Assembly: GCA_963932145.1 (NCBI GenBank)
Contig: OZ010577.1
Coordinates: 20,030,827-20,094,826, forward strand
Direction of reading: 5' to 3'
Source: Acanthosepion lycidas
Taxonomy: Eukaryota; Mollusca; Cephalopoda; Sepiida; Sepiidae
Length of the DNA: 64,000 bases
Part shown: in pieces, positions 22,610 through 32,229 of the stretch
Position numbering within the stretch: the first letter of the stretch is position 1
Layout of the letters: every line of letters begins with the position of its first letter
Translations under genes and position numbers: made by a program
The notes under the pieces: model-generated
Seen by the model: the letters and a program-made list of their open reading frames with translations, nothing else
What the model was told of the DNA's origin: nothing
Databases searched by the model: none

Positions 22610-23035
22610 TGTTATATTCCATGCTAATAGGAAGATATACTTGAAAAACAAGGTGGAAGGTCAGTAGTTCTTGCATAAGTCTGAGTTATACTCAACAGAT
22701 CCCAGCTAGTATATTTAGCTACTCCCACCACGAGGACTGCATGCGGCACAAGGCCGGATTAACCTGGGTTCTCCAAGCCCATAGGCTCGGCCAAAAATAT
22801 TCCCTTTTTGAACCCGTATAAACGGGTTCATGGGCAGTTTACCTCTCTGAACGTGACTCTGTCCTTTGGCAGAGCCTCGTCCAGGTTCCTCTCTGCCCAA
22901 AGGCAGAGAGTTCGACTGTTTAGCATGAACAGATCCCAGCTAGTCTCCATAGTCTGATGACTTACAGATACTTATAGGTAGTTACTACCGATAGTGTAGT
23001 CATTCATGGGGGTGACAGGTTATTCCATTGCATCA
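22610..23035 (-). mobile_element. probable solo LTR related to 16209 and 40327 LTRs
   Basis: The plus strand begins TGTTATATTCC and ends ATTGCATCA, and is bounded by TGAAA (22605-22609) and TAAAA (23036-23040), a 4-of-5 match. The interior shares AGCCCATAGGCTCGGCC, GAACCCGTATAAACGGG and CAAAGGCAGAGAGTTCGAC with the other LTRs, in the orientation opposite to that at 16209. The first half matches 40327-40510 and the last 60 bp matches 41010-41080. It is shorter than the 40327 copy by an internal segment. Confidence 0.85.
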
Positions 23036-23040
23036 TAAAA

Positions 23041-24744
23041 AAAAGAAATGTGAATTGTAAATGTATATCACTGGTATCCAAATATATCTGAATTTTTTAA
23101 AGGGTGATAACTAGTAGTTACAGATGTTTCATGTCAAGTGTAAGTCAGGACTTTGAAAGGCACTACCACCCACTCACCCACCAATGTTCCCTTGTTTGTT
23201 TGATTTTTTTTATATACTAAGTTTAAATATTATTTACAGGACAAGTGTGTCATAATTTGTAGAATACTTTCAATCAGATGATCAAAGTATTATAAATTTA
23301 AAAATATTGAAGGAGTTTCAGCATAAATTATTACAAATCATTATATCAGTTTAGCCTATATATTTAAAAAAAATAACTGCAAATTTATCAGCTGTCTGAC
23401 TGATCAGATAATCTGTTTCTGAAGGAATTATAAATCGTAATGGAACAAAATTGATGTCAGAGAAAATTGTAAACTTTAAAGGACAGTGTAAGTGTTTTAG
23501 AGATAGGATTACATATATTATTAATGATGTCAATGATTAATGCTTGAATCAAAATAAAAAAAACAGGATTATAAAATACTAGTTTTCAAGGAAGATAGTA
23601 ATCTTCCAAATGGGGAGGGCCTATTATACAACACAGTCTTCTTACTCTCATTTTTCTCTTTTCAGCTTTGTACCTGGTAAAGTACTGCTGACTAAAATAT
23701 TTAAAAAATATAGTTTAAAGGTGACTTTTACCATTCAAAATATTTTATTTTTCTGAGAACATATAATATTCTCAAAGCTCGGTGATTCCATGTACAATAT
23801 TAACATCAATATTGAAACATAATTAAGATGGCTCCAAATTTAATATTAACCCTATTTTAACATTGCAGAAACTTACAAATTTGGCTATGGTTCTTTTAAG
23901 ATATTAATTTTTTTTATGAAATTGAAGTTTATAGGAAAAGAAGAGATCAAATATTTCAAAGCATGCGCAATAAGAAAAAATGATCATTACTTGATAAAAC
24001 TACTTTGCCGAAGTGAATACCTCAGTGGCTTTTAGCTGTGCAGACATAGACAATTTTATAATATCATTAGTAAAGTGACATAAATAACTAAACTATTTAT
24101 AACTATATTAGTGCTTACAAATTTTTTCTAATTACTTTAGGTGTGCAATACATTATTTCATTATTATAAGTATACAAAGCATTGTTTAATGAAGATGTGA
24201 ACTTAAGTGCAGTTTGAATTAATTGGTCATCATGCATGAGTTGGCAAGTCACTCAAAACAGTTTAGTCAAGTATAATCATTGATTTATGATCAAATTGTG
24301 CAAGGGAAATATGATGTTTGGCATTGTTGATAGCTTTTATACATGAGAAGTGTAGGACAGGAAGTGAATGTAAAGAATTTAAGAAAATTGATTTTAAGCT
24401 TATTATCCATTGAGATATTGTGGACAAGATGGTCATTGTAAGTTAATTGCATGTAATAGCCATATATGGGAAGGAAGCTGGAGTGAGTGAAGTTGGCTTT
24501 GGAGCAGGTGCTTTGATGGACAAGTGTGAGAGCAGCTGTAGAAGCAGGTGCAATTGAAGCTTAGTCATTATAAACACTTATATGAACATTTGTACATCAT
24601 GGATTTTACAAGTACAATATCGATTACCCTTTATCTGGGTTTGATCTCAGCTTTCTATGTCTGAAGTGAATTGAGGAAATCAATTCAGAATCTGCAATGG
24701 AATTTTGCACCTGAAAACAATGAGGAGATTATTTTAACCCTTGA
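23041..24744. other. spacer, no feature recognised
   Basis: About 1.7 kb without a supported gene or repeat. A poly-A-like stretch at 23553-23563 is the only landmark. Confidence 0.4.
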
Positions 24745-25130
24745 AAACTGAGGATTCTACTTTGCAATTCTGTCCTCTTGGCAACTCTGATCACAAGGTA
24801 GTGCCTGTAGATATTTCTTTCTGCTCATCTATTAGTCAAGAATCCCCTATTAACAGGATGACATTTTTATTACCTACACACTGGGATTCATTTTGTGATT
24901 TTCTTTGTGACTCCCTTTGGAAAGAATTTTTAATTTTCCTGTTGAAAAATGTTCCACTGAGGTTTCTTTCTGGGTGAAAACTAGCATTTGAGCTTTCTTG
25001 GCTGTGTAGAAACCACAATTTTCTCCTTGGTTCACTCTGTTTGTTCTGCTGCTATAACCCACAAGAATCAGTTCTTTTGGCTATTATTAAGAATAATCAA
25101 GAGTGATCTCCCCTCGTTTTCTTACCCTCC
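24745..25130 (+). mobile_element. Jockey/CR1-like LINE fragment (EN/RT linker)
   Basis: The frame 24741-24977 reads PLGNSDHKVVPVDISF, which holds the catalytic SDH of the LINE endonuclease C-terminus at about 24786-24797. It continues through WDSFCDFLCDSLW and a VSFWVKTSI block in another frame, then an SPWFT-like block and a PQESVLLAIIKNN block near 25055-25100. This is the region just before the RT domain of the family also seen at 33185. The LINE resumes at about 25285 after foreign sequence. Confidence 0.8.
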
Positions 25131-25284
25131 TCTTTGAAAGAGCTATTTCTGTTTACTGAGACTATAAAAGGACACTATACATGAACCTTGTATTTTCAGT
25201 TAAATAAAGCTTTCTTAAAGCCTACAGCTGCATATTTTTGTAATTACAGCTATATCAACATGATAGTTTGAATTATAACATGCC
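25131..25284 (+). mobile_element. possible LTR fragment inside the LINE
   Basis: This contains a TATA-like CTATAAAAGG (25163-25172), an AATAAA at 25202-25207 and a terminal AATTATAACA at about 25271-25280. Its last 80 bp are similar to 33110-33196, which sits at the equivalent place of another LINE copy. The start could not be fixed and no target duplication was found. The shared position in two LINE copies suggests the insertion predates their duplication. Confidence 0.45.
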
Positions 25285-25560
25285 TCATTGTAAGGACAAG
25301 TCATTATTCAATGTTAGAATGAGACACAATATAGGCTCTCAAGTTTGATTCTAGAGCTTACTGGTAGCTCTGTAAGAGTGTGTTCAACAAGAGTAAATAC
25401 TCAATCCCTTCCCCTTTCAATCAGTTTGAAGTAATATCATCTGCTGCTGATAAATCAGAAAGGTTTGCACATAAATTCTCTTCCAACTTCACTCTTGACT
25501 CTACAGGAGTATCTTTGCCTGATTTTCCACCTAGAATAGAACCTTAGTAAAGATCTGCAA
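25285..25560 (+). mobile_element. Jockey/CR1-like LINE fragment (pre-RT), resumed
   Basis: Frames read an S-x-LLVAL-type block, CKSVLNKSK-like text at about 25370-25400, VSSAADKSERFAHKFSSN near 25440-25480 and PDFPPR near 25518-25535. These correspond block by block with 33200-33490. The right end is cut by the palindrome at 25558. Confidence 0.75.
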
Positions 25561-25642
25561 GGGATAGAGGGAGGTGGAGAGCCATGATCCCCTACGTTCA
25601 GGACGTAGGCTATCATGGCTCTCCACCTCCCTCTATCCCTTG
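25558..25642. repeat. 85-bp near-perfect palindrome
   Basis: Arms of 31 bp (25558-25588 and 25612-25642) are perfect inverted copies, and the 23-bp spacer itself contains CCTACGT/ACGTAGG inverted halves. The right arm is continuous with the LINE tail at 25606-25850, so the left arm is an inverted duplicate of its end. Confidence 0.95.
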
Positions 25643-25850
25643 TAGCTCTCAGAAAGTTCCTTCCCTCTACCACCTCCCTCAGACCATGTTCTGTCATCCA
25701 CTTGCTCAAGCTTGTCAGGTATGTCACGCACTGCTTTCCCTTGTCTCTCTTTCCTTCTATCTGACCCATGAGTATCAGATTCTCCAGGCCCTCCTTCCTC
25801 ATTATGTGTGCCAAAAACTTCAGCTGTCTCTTGCTGACATTTCCAAAAAG
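25589..25850 (-). mobile_element. LINE 3' coding tail (RDRxxWRxMI type), copy 3
   Basis: This is the best-preserved copy. The minus-strand frame from 25814 reads AHIMRKEGLENLILMGQIEG, KRDKGKQ, then LREVVEGRNFLRATRDRGRWRAMIAY. These are the conserved GxIxGKRxRGRQ and TxDRxxWR blocks that end many LINE RT proteins. The frame stays open through the palindrome to 25455, so its last residues are derived from the inverted duplicate rather than from the LINE. Confidence 0.85.
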
Positions 25851-26345
25851 ATCCCCAAAAGGTTTGTAAACTTGAGCATGAGAAGATTATGGGGAACCAA
25901 AGTTAAAAAAGAAGTCAAAAACATTTTAAAAGATCCTGTTCAAGCATGAGAATGATCAACAACATTCAATGACTAAACCCCACATGCATCTGAATGAAAA
26001 AATCTCAAAAAACACTGATTAGATGATGTAGCTTTTGTTTGTTCACATGATCTTAAACAGACTGAAAACATGTGAAACTGAAAAGGAAGGTTTACATTGT
26101 TAGACGGCAATTTATCATCAAGGATGAACTTTGAAATGCTATTTTCAATGTAGTCGGTTTCATATGAAAAATACAAAATCTAAAAAAAATCAATTGATGA
26201 ATCACTACTTAAACTAGTTTCAGAACATGGAGATACATTTCGTATTTAAATTTTCATGTTTATGTTGTTTTTTATGGCTTACCAACAGGTTATTTAAAGC
26301 TAGAAAATATTTTTAGATAGTAAGAAATTTTTTTTGAGATAATGA
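25851..26345. other. spacer up to Helitron
   Basis: No feature recognised. Short frames here carry no motifs. Its last base, A at 26345, is the left half of the AT dinucleotide split by the Helitron. Confidence 0.4.
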
Positions 26346-27115
26346 TCTCTATCTATAAGAGGCAGGATGTGTGTGTAATGAATGCACAGCTGCAATTTTC
26401 GACAGATTTGCACCAAAATTTACATGCACATGCTCCAAGTTAGCGGAAAGGCCAAGACTGACTTTGCATTTCCCAACTCCCATTGATAGTGGAAATAATC
26501 GATTTTTTCATGCTTCTATGACAGTTTTCATGTAGTTTGCAGCCATTTTCTACTGGCCAGAGTAAGAGCCTATAGCTGGCTTCCACAAATAGGCAGGAAG
26601 ATTCTATTGGTCAGTGTGAGAGCCAACAGCTGATTGACACAAATGTTAACTAGTATGCTAGCATGCAAAAAAAAAAAATCGATAACTGCATTCGTCACAA
26701 GTGGAAAAAATTAAAATCTGCATGGCACTTTACTCCAATTGGCTCATTCGCTTGCTTAAACTCAACGTTGATTCTGATTCCGCAGAACTGGGTCGGGTGT
26801 GAAAAAGTATTTGTTGTTAACATTCTTTTTTCATTCGTTTTTTCCAGTTACGAGTCCTTTTTTAAAGCTGATCGTTTTGTGTTCATTTTGTTTAGTTCTT
26901 TTTTCGTAACAGATTTAATGTTTAGTATAAAGCTTAGAAAAAATTTGCAGTGTGAGATAGGTAAGAAGTAAGGCATGTAGCAACATCAGCACGGCAAAGG
27001 GCACTCCTTTAAAGGCAAGGAAGGGCAAAAATATTTTAAGTCAAGTGATAGCGATTGTTGTACGAGTTGTACGATTTTTGAATCAAGCACGGGCAACGCC
27101 GGGCCATGCTGCTAG
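26346..27115 (+). mobile_element. non-autonomous Helitron, 770 bp
   Basis: The left end TCTCTATCTATAAGAGG begins with TC after an A (26345). The right end is a GC-rich segment (GCACGGGCAACGCCGGGCC, about 27088-27106) followed by GCTG and CTAG (27112-27115), with T at 27116. Helitrons insert between A and T, begin TC and end CTRR with a nearby 3' hairpin, all of which fit. No Rep/helicase coding is present, so mobilisation would need proteins supplied elsewhere. The frame 26663-26971 has no recognisable motif. Confidence 0.88.
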
Positions 27116-27149
27116 TTTTTACTAATACAAGTTCTACTAATTAAGCCAT

Positions 27150-27350
27150 AACTGGTGGCAGTTGAAGTGGATTCATACATTTCACAAGGGTATTTGCACA
27201 TAAGTGAATATAATGAACTTGACTGGAATTGTAACTTGGCTCTCTAATTTCCAATTCTGAGCCATTATTCATTGCATCACCCACACATCCAAGCTTACAG
27301 CTTCTGGTATCCCCAAGCAGTCACCCATCTAGGTACTGACCATGAAATAT
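27150..27350 (-). mobile_element. 5S-tRNA chimeric SINE, 5' truncated copy
   Basis: On the minus strand this starts inside a 5S rRNA-like segment (about 27348-27291) that includes GGTCAGTACCTAGATGGG, TGACTGCTTGGGGATACC and TGTAAGCTTGG. A tRNA-like module and the shared SINE core follow (GCAAATACCCTTGTGAAA, about 27205-27188). It aligns with the fuller copy at 37965-38219 and lacks about 65 bp of the 5S 5' part. Confidence 0.85.
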
Positions 27351-27369
27351 TAACATGGAAGCTTAAAAA

Positions 27370-28290
27370 AAAAAGAAAAAAAAGTCAACCAAATATTAAA
27401 CCTAGACAAACAAATAAATTGCATTGCCAATTCACAAGCATTCATTAAATTAAAAGATGACAAATAAAACTTCAAAACAAACCCAACATGCAGAATCATG
27501 AAAGTGGAGTAGGTAAGTAAAATAATACTAGAAAAAATTAACTAAGAAATAAGGAAGAAGTGGAGAAACACAAAAATAACTATAGACTGCTTCCACAACC
27601 TAAAAAACAAATGTAATTGTGAATTTATACAACTAAATATAAAAGATTTCTACCCTTTTATAACAGAAACCATGCTAAATAAGGCCATCTCCTTAGCTCA
27701 AGAACAAATAAAAATTTCTAAAAACAAAGTAAAAATCATTAAACACTCCTAAAAATCACTATTATTCAACAAGATACATGGATGAAAAAAGAAGGAACCT
27801 TTGACATTACATTGGGAAGCTTTGATGGTTCAGACCTCGGGGTTATATGGATACATTTACTACATGAACTAAGTAAAATAATCAATAAAAATGATATAGG
27901 CCTCTACAGGGATGAAAGTCTTATAATGCTAAGAAATCTTAACAGACAAAACCAGAAGAATAAGCATAAAATGTTTTAAAAATATGAGATTTGACACAGA
28001 CATAAAAACTAACCTAAAAGAAGTAGATTTCCTAGATGTCATATTCAACCTAAGAAAAGATACATATCCACCATATAGAAAATCTAATGACAAACCACTG
28101 TACATACACGCATCTTCCAATCAATAGCCATCAATAATCAAGCAGATCCCACAAATATATATGTGCTCAATATCAGGGATAGAGCATATGGAAATATAAA
28201 ATTGGACAATGAGGTCAACACCCAATGGAAATAGTCTGTTTCAAGCTTAAATACAATCTTCATAACATGTGTGTTGTGTTTTGGCTTGAT
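27370..28290 (+). mobile_element. Penelope-like element RT fragment, decayed
   Basis: Frames read IKDFYPFITE at about 27630-27660 (the first catalytic palm block of Penelope RTs), LAQEQIKIS, a KSLLFN..HGW block, then FDITLGSFDGSDLG in the frame from 27782. That frame goes on through a leucine-rich block to NDIGLYRDESL at about 27890-27920, where the usual LYRDD-type catalytic pair reads RDE. Next come VDFLDVIFNL-like text (about 28025-28055) and a YPPYRKSNDKPLYIHASSN-type block (28065-28115). This order is diagnostic for Penelope-like retroelements. Frameshifts separate the blocks and no GIY-YIG domain is recognisable. Confidence 0.88.
28150..28250. repeat. module shared with 30190 and 750 loci
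   Basis: The words GTGCTCAATATCAG, GATAGAGC and AAATATAAAA lead to GTCAACAC and AGTCTGTTTCA. They occur in the same order at 30187-30275, and the second half recurs at 760-792. Lying directly after the Penelope RT pieces, this may be the element's 3' non-coding or terminal-repeat part. Confidence 0.6.
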
Positions 28291-29085
28291 TATTTATATA
28301 TGCTCATCAATGGTGCATTATGGGTAGAAGGTCTACTTTATTATCCTAATAATTATTGCGTGAGTACTAACATTTATGTTTCAAATTATCCTAGAAGCTA
28401 TTGAATATAAATAATTGTGAATCCAAATGTAGTTATTTGTAGCTATTTTATAATGTTGTTTGCTTACTTTTTTCTTATTAATTACTTTATTATTTGTTTT
28501 GTCATTTTTTATTTTGTGCATTTATAGGTTGTTAATTTGTTTATTACTTAATTGTATATTTAAGTATTGATCTTTTGTTTATTTTATTTATTTTTAGCTT
28601 TTTATTTTTTTTCGTATTCGTTTTTGTTTTCAATTTTTAAGTAATACAGTAAAAATTTGTTTTTATGTCTTTATTTTGAGATGAATTCTAATCATTTATT
28701 TAGTAATTTGTGTTTAGAAGGTTATTATAGCTATTTTCTCCTTTTCTTAAAATATCAAAAAAATAATAATAAAGTAATCAATAATAAATAATGAGTAAAA
28801 AGAGTTAACAAACAATAATATAAAAAACTGACAAATAAATGCATCTTACAGAAATTTCCACTAATATTGAAAAATATAAAGGATAGACAAAATATTTAGC
28901 ACATTAAGTAAATATGCATCATAAATAATGTGGAAAAAACTTTCTTAAGGCATATGAGCTGGAGCTGCACCTTTTTACCTAAAAAGGAGCATGGAGAGGA
29001 ACCAGCTCCAATTTTGGGATATAATCAGGAGTTGCACCACAATTAGAAAAGTAAAACTCTGAGACCTATATTTTAAAATAACACA
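28291..29085. other. AT-rich spacer
   Basis: Mostly T-rich then A-rich sequence without genes. At 28960-29045 the words CTGGAGCTGCACC and CAGGAGTTGCACC form a short direct pair around a GAGCTGG/CCAGCTC inverted pair; I could not connect this with a known element. Confidence 0.4.
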
Positions 29086-29089
29086 TTTA

Positions 29090-29405
29090 ATTCAGTCAGT
29101 CAGTTATGTGCCATACGTGACACACACTTAGGCGATCATGTATCGAAAGATACATGACTGACAAGGCAGATTTTTTTCCCACAGTAGGTTGCCATTTCTT
29201 TCTGCAGTAGAGCAGTTGCCATCCAAAGCTATAGAACCTGGTCTGTCCTGTTACTTATCCATAGCTGGAGGTAGAAGAAGAGGATTCATACCTTTCCCAA
29301 GGGTATTAGCACGTAAGTGAATCTAATGGATTCAAATGGAATTTGAACTTGGTTCTCTGATTCCACAATCCAAGCTTCTATCCATTACTCCACCATGCCA
29401 TAAAT
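29090..29405 (-). mobile_element. tRNA-headed SINE, shared-core family, longest copy
   Basis: On the minus strand the head starts near 29402 with TGGCATGGTGGAGTAATGGA (A-box-like) and AAGTTCAAATTCC (B-box-like). The core follows: GTGCTAATACCCTTGGGAAA, then CCAGCTATGGATAAGTAACA. A 3' body includes GCAACTGCTCTACTGCAG and a short hairpin TGTATCTTTCGATACA near 29140, ending at AACTGACTGACTG. It is the most complete member of the core family in this window and lacks the 5S module. Confidence 0.82.
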
Positions 29406-29766
29406 TCTAAGGATAAAATGACTGTTCTCAGCTTGAAGTTAAAATCAAAATTCTCTTTTAAAATATACATTTAGAAGCCTATAGCTATGAAGCTACACAG
29501 ACTAGAAATAAAATAAAATAAAAACTAAACTATTTTCTTCATGTATTAAACTACAGTACCACCAAATATCAACTTGGTATCTTCTTAGAATGCAACATTA
29601 TGAAGTGTCAAAGTGGGTAGATTTCAAGAGGCCATAAGTTGGAGCCTAATGAAAATAAAATTTTAGGGATTTGTTTTTCCTAGGTGGTTACTATATATTA
29701 AAATTTCAGAAAAATCTGAGACAGTGCCCATGGGAACTTCCAAAAATTTGGTTGATATGGAATTAC
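29406..29766. other. spacer, no feature recognised
   Basis: No supported gene or element. An AAAATAAAATAAAA run occurs near 29508-29525. Confidence 0.4.
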
Positions 29767-29782
29767 ATATATATATATATAT

Positions 29783-29906
29783 AGACTGTTTCACTGTATC
29801 ACAGCTCATCAGTGTAGTTAGATGTCTGGTTACCTCTAGCTAGGATCAAAACCTGACTGAATTGACATCAGTTGGGGATTCTACCACTAAGCCATTGGCG
29901 CATTGG
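29783..29906 (-). mobile_element. tRNA-derived SINE ending in hammerhead-like core
   Basis: The minus-strand head contains AATGGCTTAGTGGTAGAATC, a good A-box (about 29900-29881), and a B-box-like GGTTTTGATCC (about 29856-29846). The body runs to CTGATGA (29812-29806), a 13-nt segment able to form GCTGT/ACAGT with a 3-nt loop (29805-29793) and GAAAC (29792-29788). It then ends in TA repeats. CTGANGA-stem II-GAA is the conserved core of hammerhead ribozymes. A degenerate copy of the same SINE is at 2790-2945. Confidence 0.7.
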
Positions 29907-30057
29907 AATTTAAGCATATTTATTTTTAGATAAACACACAGTGACTGAGAGAACACGATTCCATTTACTGAAGAGTTGTGCATTATTAGCTGTAACAGTC
30001 ACTGTTTACAAATCCACACTTCCTCCCCAGAGAGAAGTAATTCCATATCAACCAAAT

Positions 30058-30080
30058 TATATATATATATATATAATCAC

Positions 30081-30130
<50 letters not shown>

Positions 30131-30153
30131 TATATATATATATATATATATAT
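30058..30153. repeat. TA microsatellite, interrupted
   Basis: Two TA runs (about 30058-30075 and 30084-30153) are separated by AATCACTTA. A copy of the same AATCACTTAA flank follows the TA run at 30308-30341. Confidence 0.95.
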
Positions 30154-30186
30154 GAAGAAATATAGTCTTAAGGTGTGCTATATTTA

Positions 30187-30303
30187 TGGAATAAAGTGCT
30201 CAATATCAGAGATAGAGCGTGTGTAAATATAAAAGTGAACATAGAAGTCAACACTTAGAGGCGACAGTCTGTTTTATGCTATATGTATTGACTTCTATGT
30301 TCA

Positions 30304-30310
<7 letters not shown>
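30187..30310. repeat. shared module closed by 23-bp perfect hairpin arms
   Basis: Arms 30229-30251 and 30288-30310 are exact inverted copies, enclosing 36 bp with CACTTAGAGGCGACAGTC. The 30187-30275 part matches the region after the Penelope fragment at 28150. The right arm runs into a TA microsatellite (30308-30341). Confidence 0.9.
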
Positions 30311-30343
<33 letters not shown>

Positions 30344-30351
30344 CACTTAAA

Positions 30352-30490
30352 TTTTAATTGAAGTGGATACTCATATTTGAGTAGATGTTATGTTTATTCA
30401 TTAAACACTGTATTTATTTATTTTTGTCTGCAAGCCTAAATGTTTGCGAAATCTTATTAAAGAAAAATTTACTCTGTCAAGATTTGAACC
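30352..30490. repeat. direct repeat, copy 1
   Basis: AGTGGATACTCATATTTGAGTAGA through TTTATTTATTTTTGTCTGC to AAAATCT-like words recurs in the same order at 30716-30845. Both copies contain the internal palindromic word CTCATATTTGAG. Confidence 0.85.
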
Positions 30491-30575
30491 TGCATTCCTC
30501 TGTGCAGAGGGAGTTATCATTAAATCCGATACCCTCTAATCAACTCAGTTAGAGAGAACCAATTAGTCAGGCAAG
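30470..30575 (-). mobile_element. possible tRNA-like SINE head
   Basis: The minus strand contains TGAGTTGATTAGAGGGTATC (A-box-like), a 3-bp-loop-like CTCTGCACAGAG hairpin and CAGGTTCAAATCTTG (B-box-like) in tRNA spacing with a long variable region. It directly adjoins direct-repeat copy 1, which may be its body. No target duplications were found. Confidence 0.5.
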
Positions 30576-30715
30576 GCCAAATTGTAACTCTAAGCAAAGA
30601 TTTCTCATTATAGATCTATAATTTTTCATATCTGCACAATTTCATAGCCAAATATAAACAAAGTGAATTTTTAGAGAAAGTAATGTATTTTTTATTAATC
30701 TTACATCATTTTTTT

Positions 30716-30845
30716 AAACTTAAATGTTATTTTTAGTGGATGCTCATATTTGAGTAGACACTGTTTATTTATTAAACAGTATATTTATTTATTTTTGTCT
30801 ACCAGCTGGATGTTTGAAAAATCTTCTTAAAGAAAAAATTAATAC
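30716..30845. repeat. direct repeat, copy 2
   Basis: Second copy of the 30352-30490 block, offset by about 362 bp and lacking the tRNA-like head. Confidence 0.85.
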
Positions 30846-30859
30846 ATTCAATCTTGCAA

Positions 30860-31335
30860 TTGATTCTTAGTCTTTTCTTTTCACTTTACTTCACTACTTT
30901 CTGTAGTTCTATGAGTTTCCTTTCTATGTCTGCTATCAACACTATGTCATATGTCAAGATTGTGGCTGCCAATAATGAATCCTTTTAGGACTTGTAATTC
31001 TTTCAGAATTGCCTCACTGAATAAATTGAATAAATCTGGTGAGAAGAAACATCCTTGTCTTTCACCTCTTTCTATTTTTGTATCTTTACTGAATCCATTT
31101 TCTATCCATATGCAGGCAGTTTGCTGCCATTATATGTTCTAGATTATTCTAATATCCTTTCCAAATATAGTTAACTAGTAGTTCCAACAGTTCTTTGTTG
31201 TTTACTTTATAAAACACTTTTGCATAATCTATAAAACACAGGTATGCATCCTTCACATTCCTTGTTCCAATGTCTTTAACAAACATTCACTATTCTTGTC
31301 TTATTTCTGTTCTGATTCTGCTGCATGCTCTATTC
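30860..31335 (-). mobile_element. LINE RT fragment, minus strand
   Basis: Reverse-strand text reads, from 31300 downward, an IDYAKVFYKV-like block (first catalytic Asp region, about 31240-31210) and NKELLELL. A QTACIWIENGF-like block (about 31120-31090), a CFSPDLFNLYSE-like region around 31050 and a YADD-like IVLIADIE segment near 30940 follow. A second copy of this family is at 57100-57470. Numerous stops. Confidence 0.7.
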
Positions 31336-32175
31336 ATCAAAATTCAGATGATAAGACCATTGGACAATCAGTCTAATGAGCCATATAACAAAACTATCCA
31401 ATACTGTGATTAAAAAATGTAGTAAGTACAAAAAGATAAATTTTCTTGATGAAAATTCAAAACTTGATAAATCAGAGTTATGCAATAAGTGAATGATCTA
31501 ATGTCACCAGAGTTTAGTTTGTCTTGTAATAATGGAGAATTAAGTTAATTATTCTTTTCTAAAAACTCTGTTAAAGCAAAAATAAATAAATGAGAATGTC
31601 GACCTAAAATATAACACTAACCTTTTTAACAATTCTGTTATATTCAAGTTTTTCAGTAGCGCAATATTCTATGTCCTCTGTTATTGTTATTTTTACATAG
31701 TTGTAAAATCTATTTTTATTGAAATGTAATAAACTGCTTTCAACAGATTAAAACCATGATTGTAAGTATCATTAATGACAAGCCAATGTCTTTTGTTTTT
31801 TTAAAATTAGGTTGATACAAGTTTATTATCAAGAAGGAAATCAAGATGAGATACTGATCATAATTGCTGTATGCAAAAGTTTTCAATAGTTTTCTGCTGC
31901 ATATTCAGTATCTAGTAAAAAATTTAAAAAGTAAAAAAATGAATAAGAAAACAAAGAAAATGATTCTAAGAACTTTTGCCCACCTTAAGAGATAAATTTG
32001 AAAATATCTTTAAAATTTTGATTATTTTAATTTATTGGAATCTAAAATGTATGACTATACTAGGTTCCAAATTTGTTCACCTATTTCAATATGATGGTAT
32101 GTTACAGGCTAGTGGTGGCCTTACAGTTATAATAATACATAAAGTACTAGCACAATACTCATAAATAGTAACAAG
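31336..32175. other. spacer, no feature recognised
   Basis: AT-rich with no motif that could be supported. Confidence 0.4.

Positions 32176-32226
<51 letters not shown>
32176..32226. repeat. TA microsatellite
   Basis: Uninterrupted TA run directly adjoining the left arm of the foldback repeat. Confidence 0.97.

Positions 32227-32229
<3 letters not shown>

Noticed and set aside
22715-22900. Frame of 61 residues, Gly/Arg rich
   Set aside because: Lies wholly inside the solo LTR at 22610-23035.
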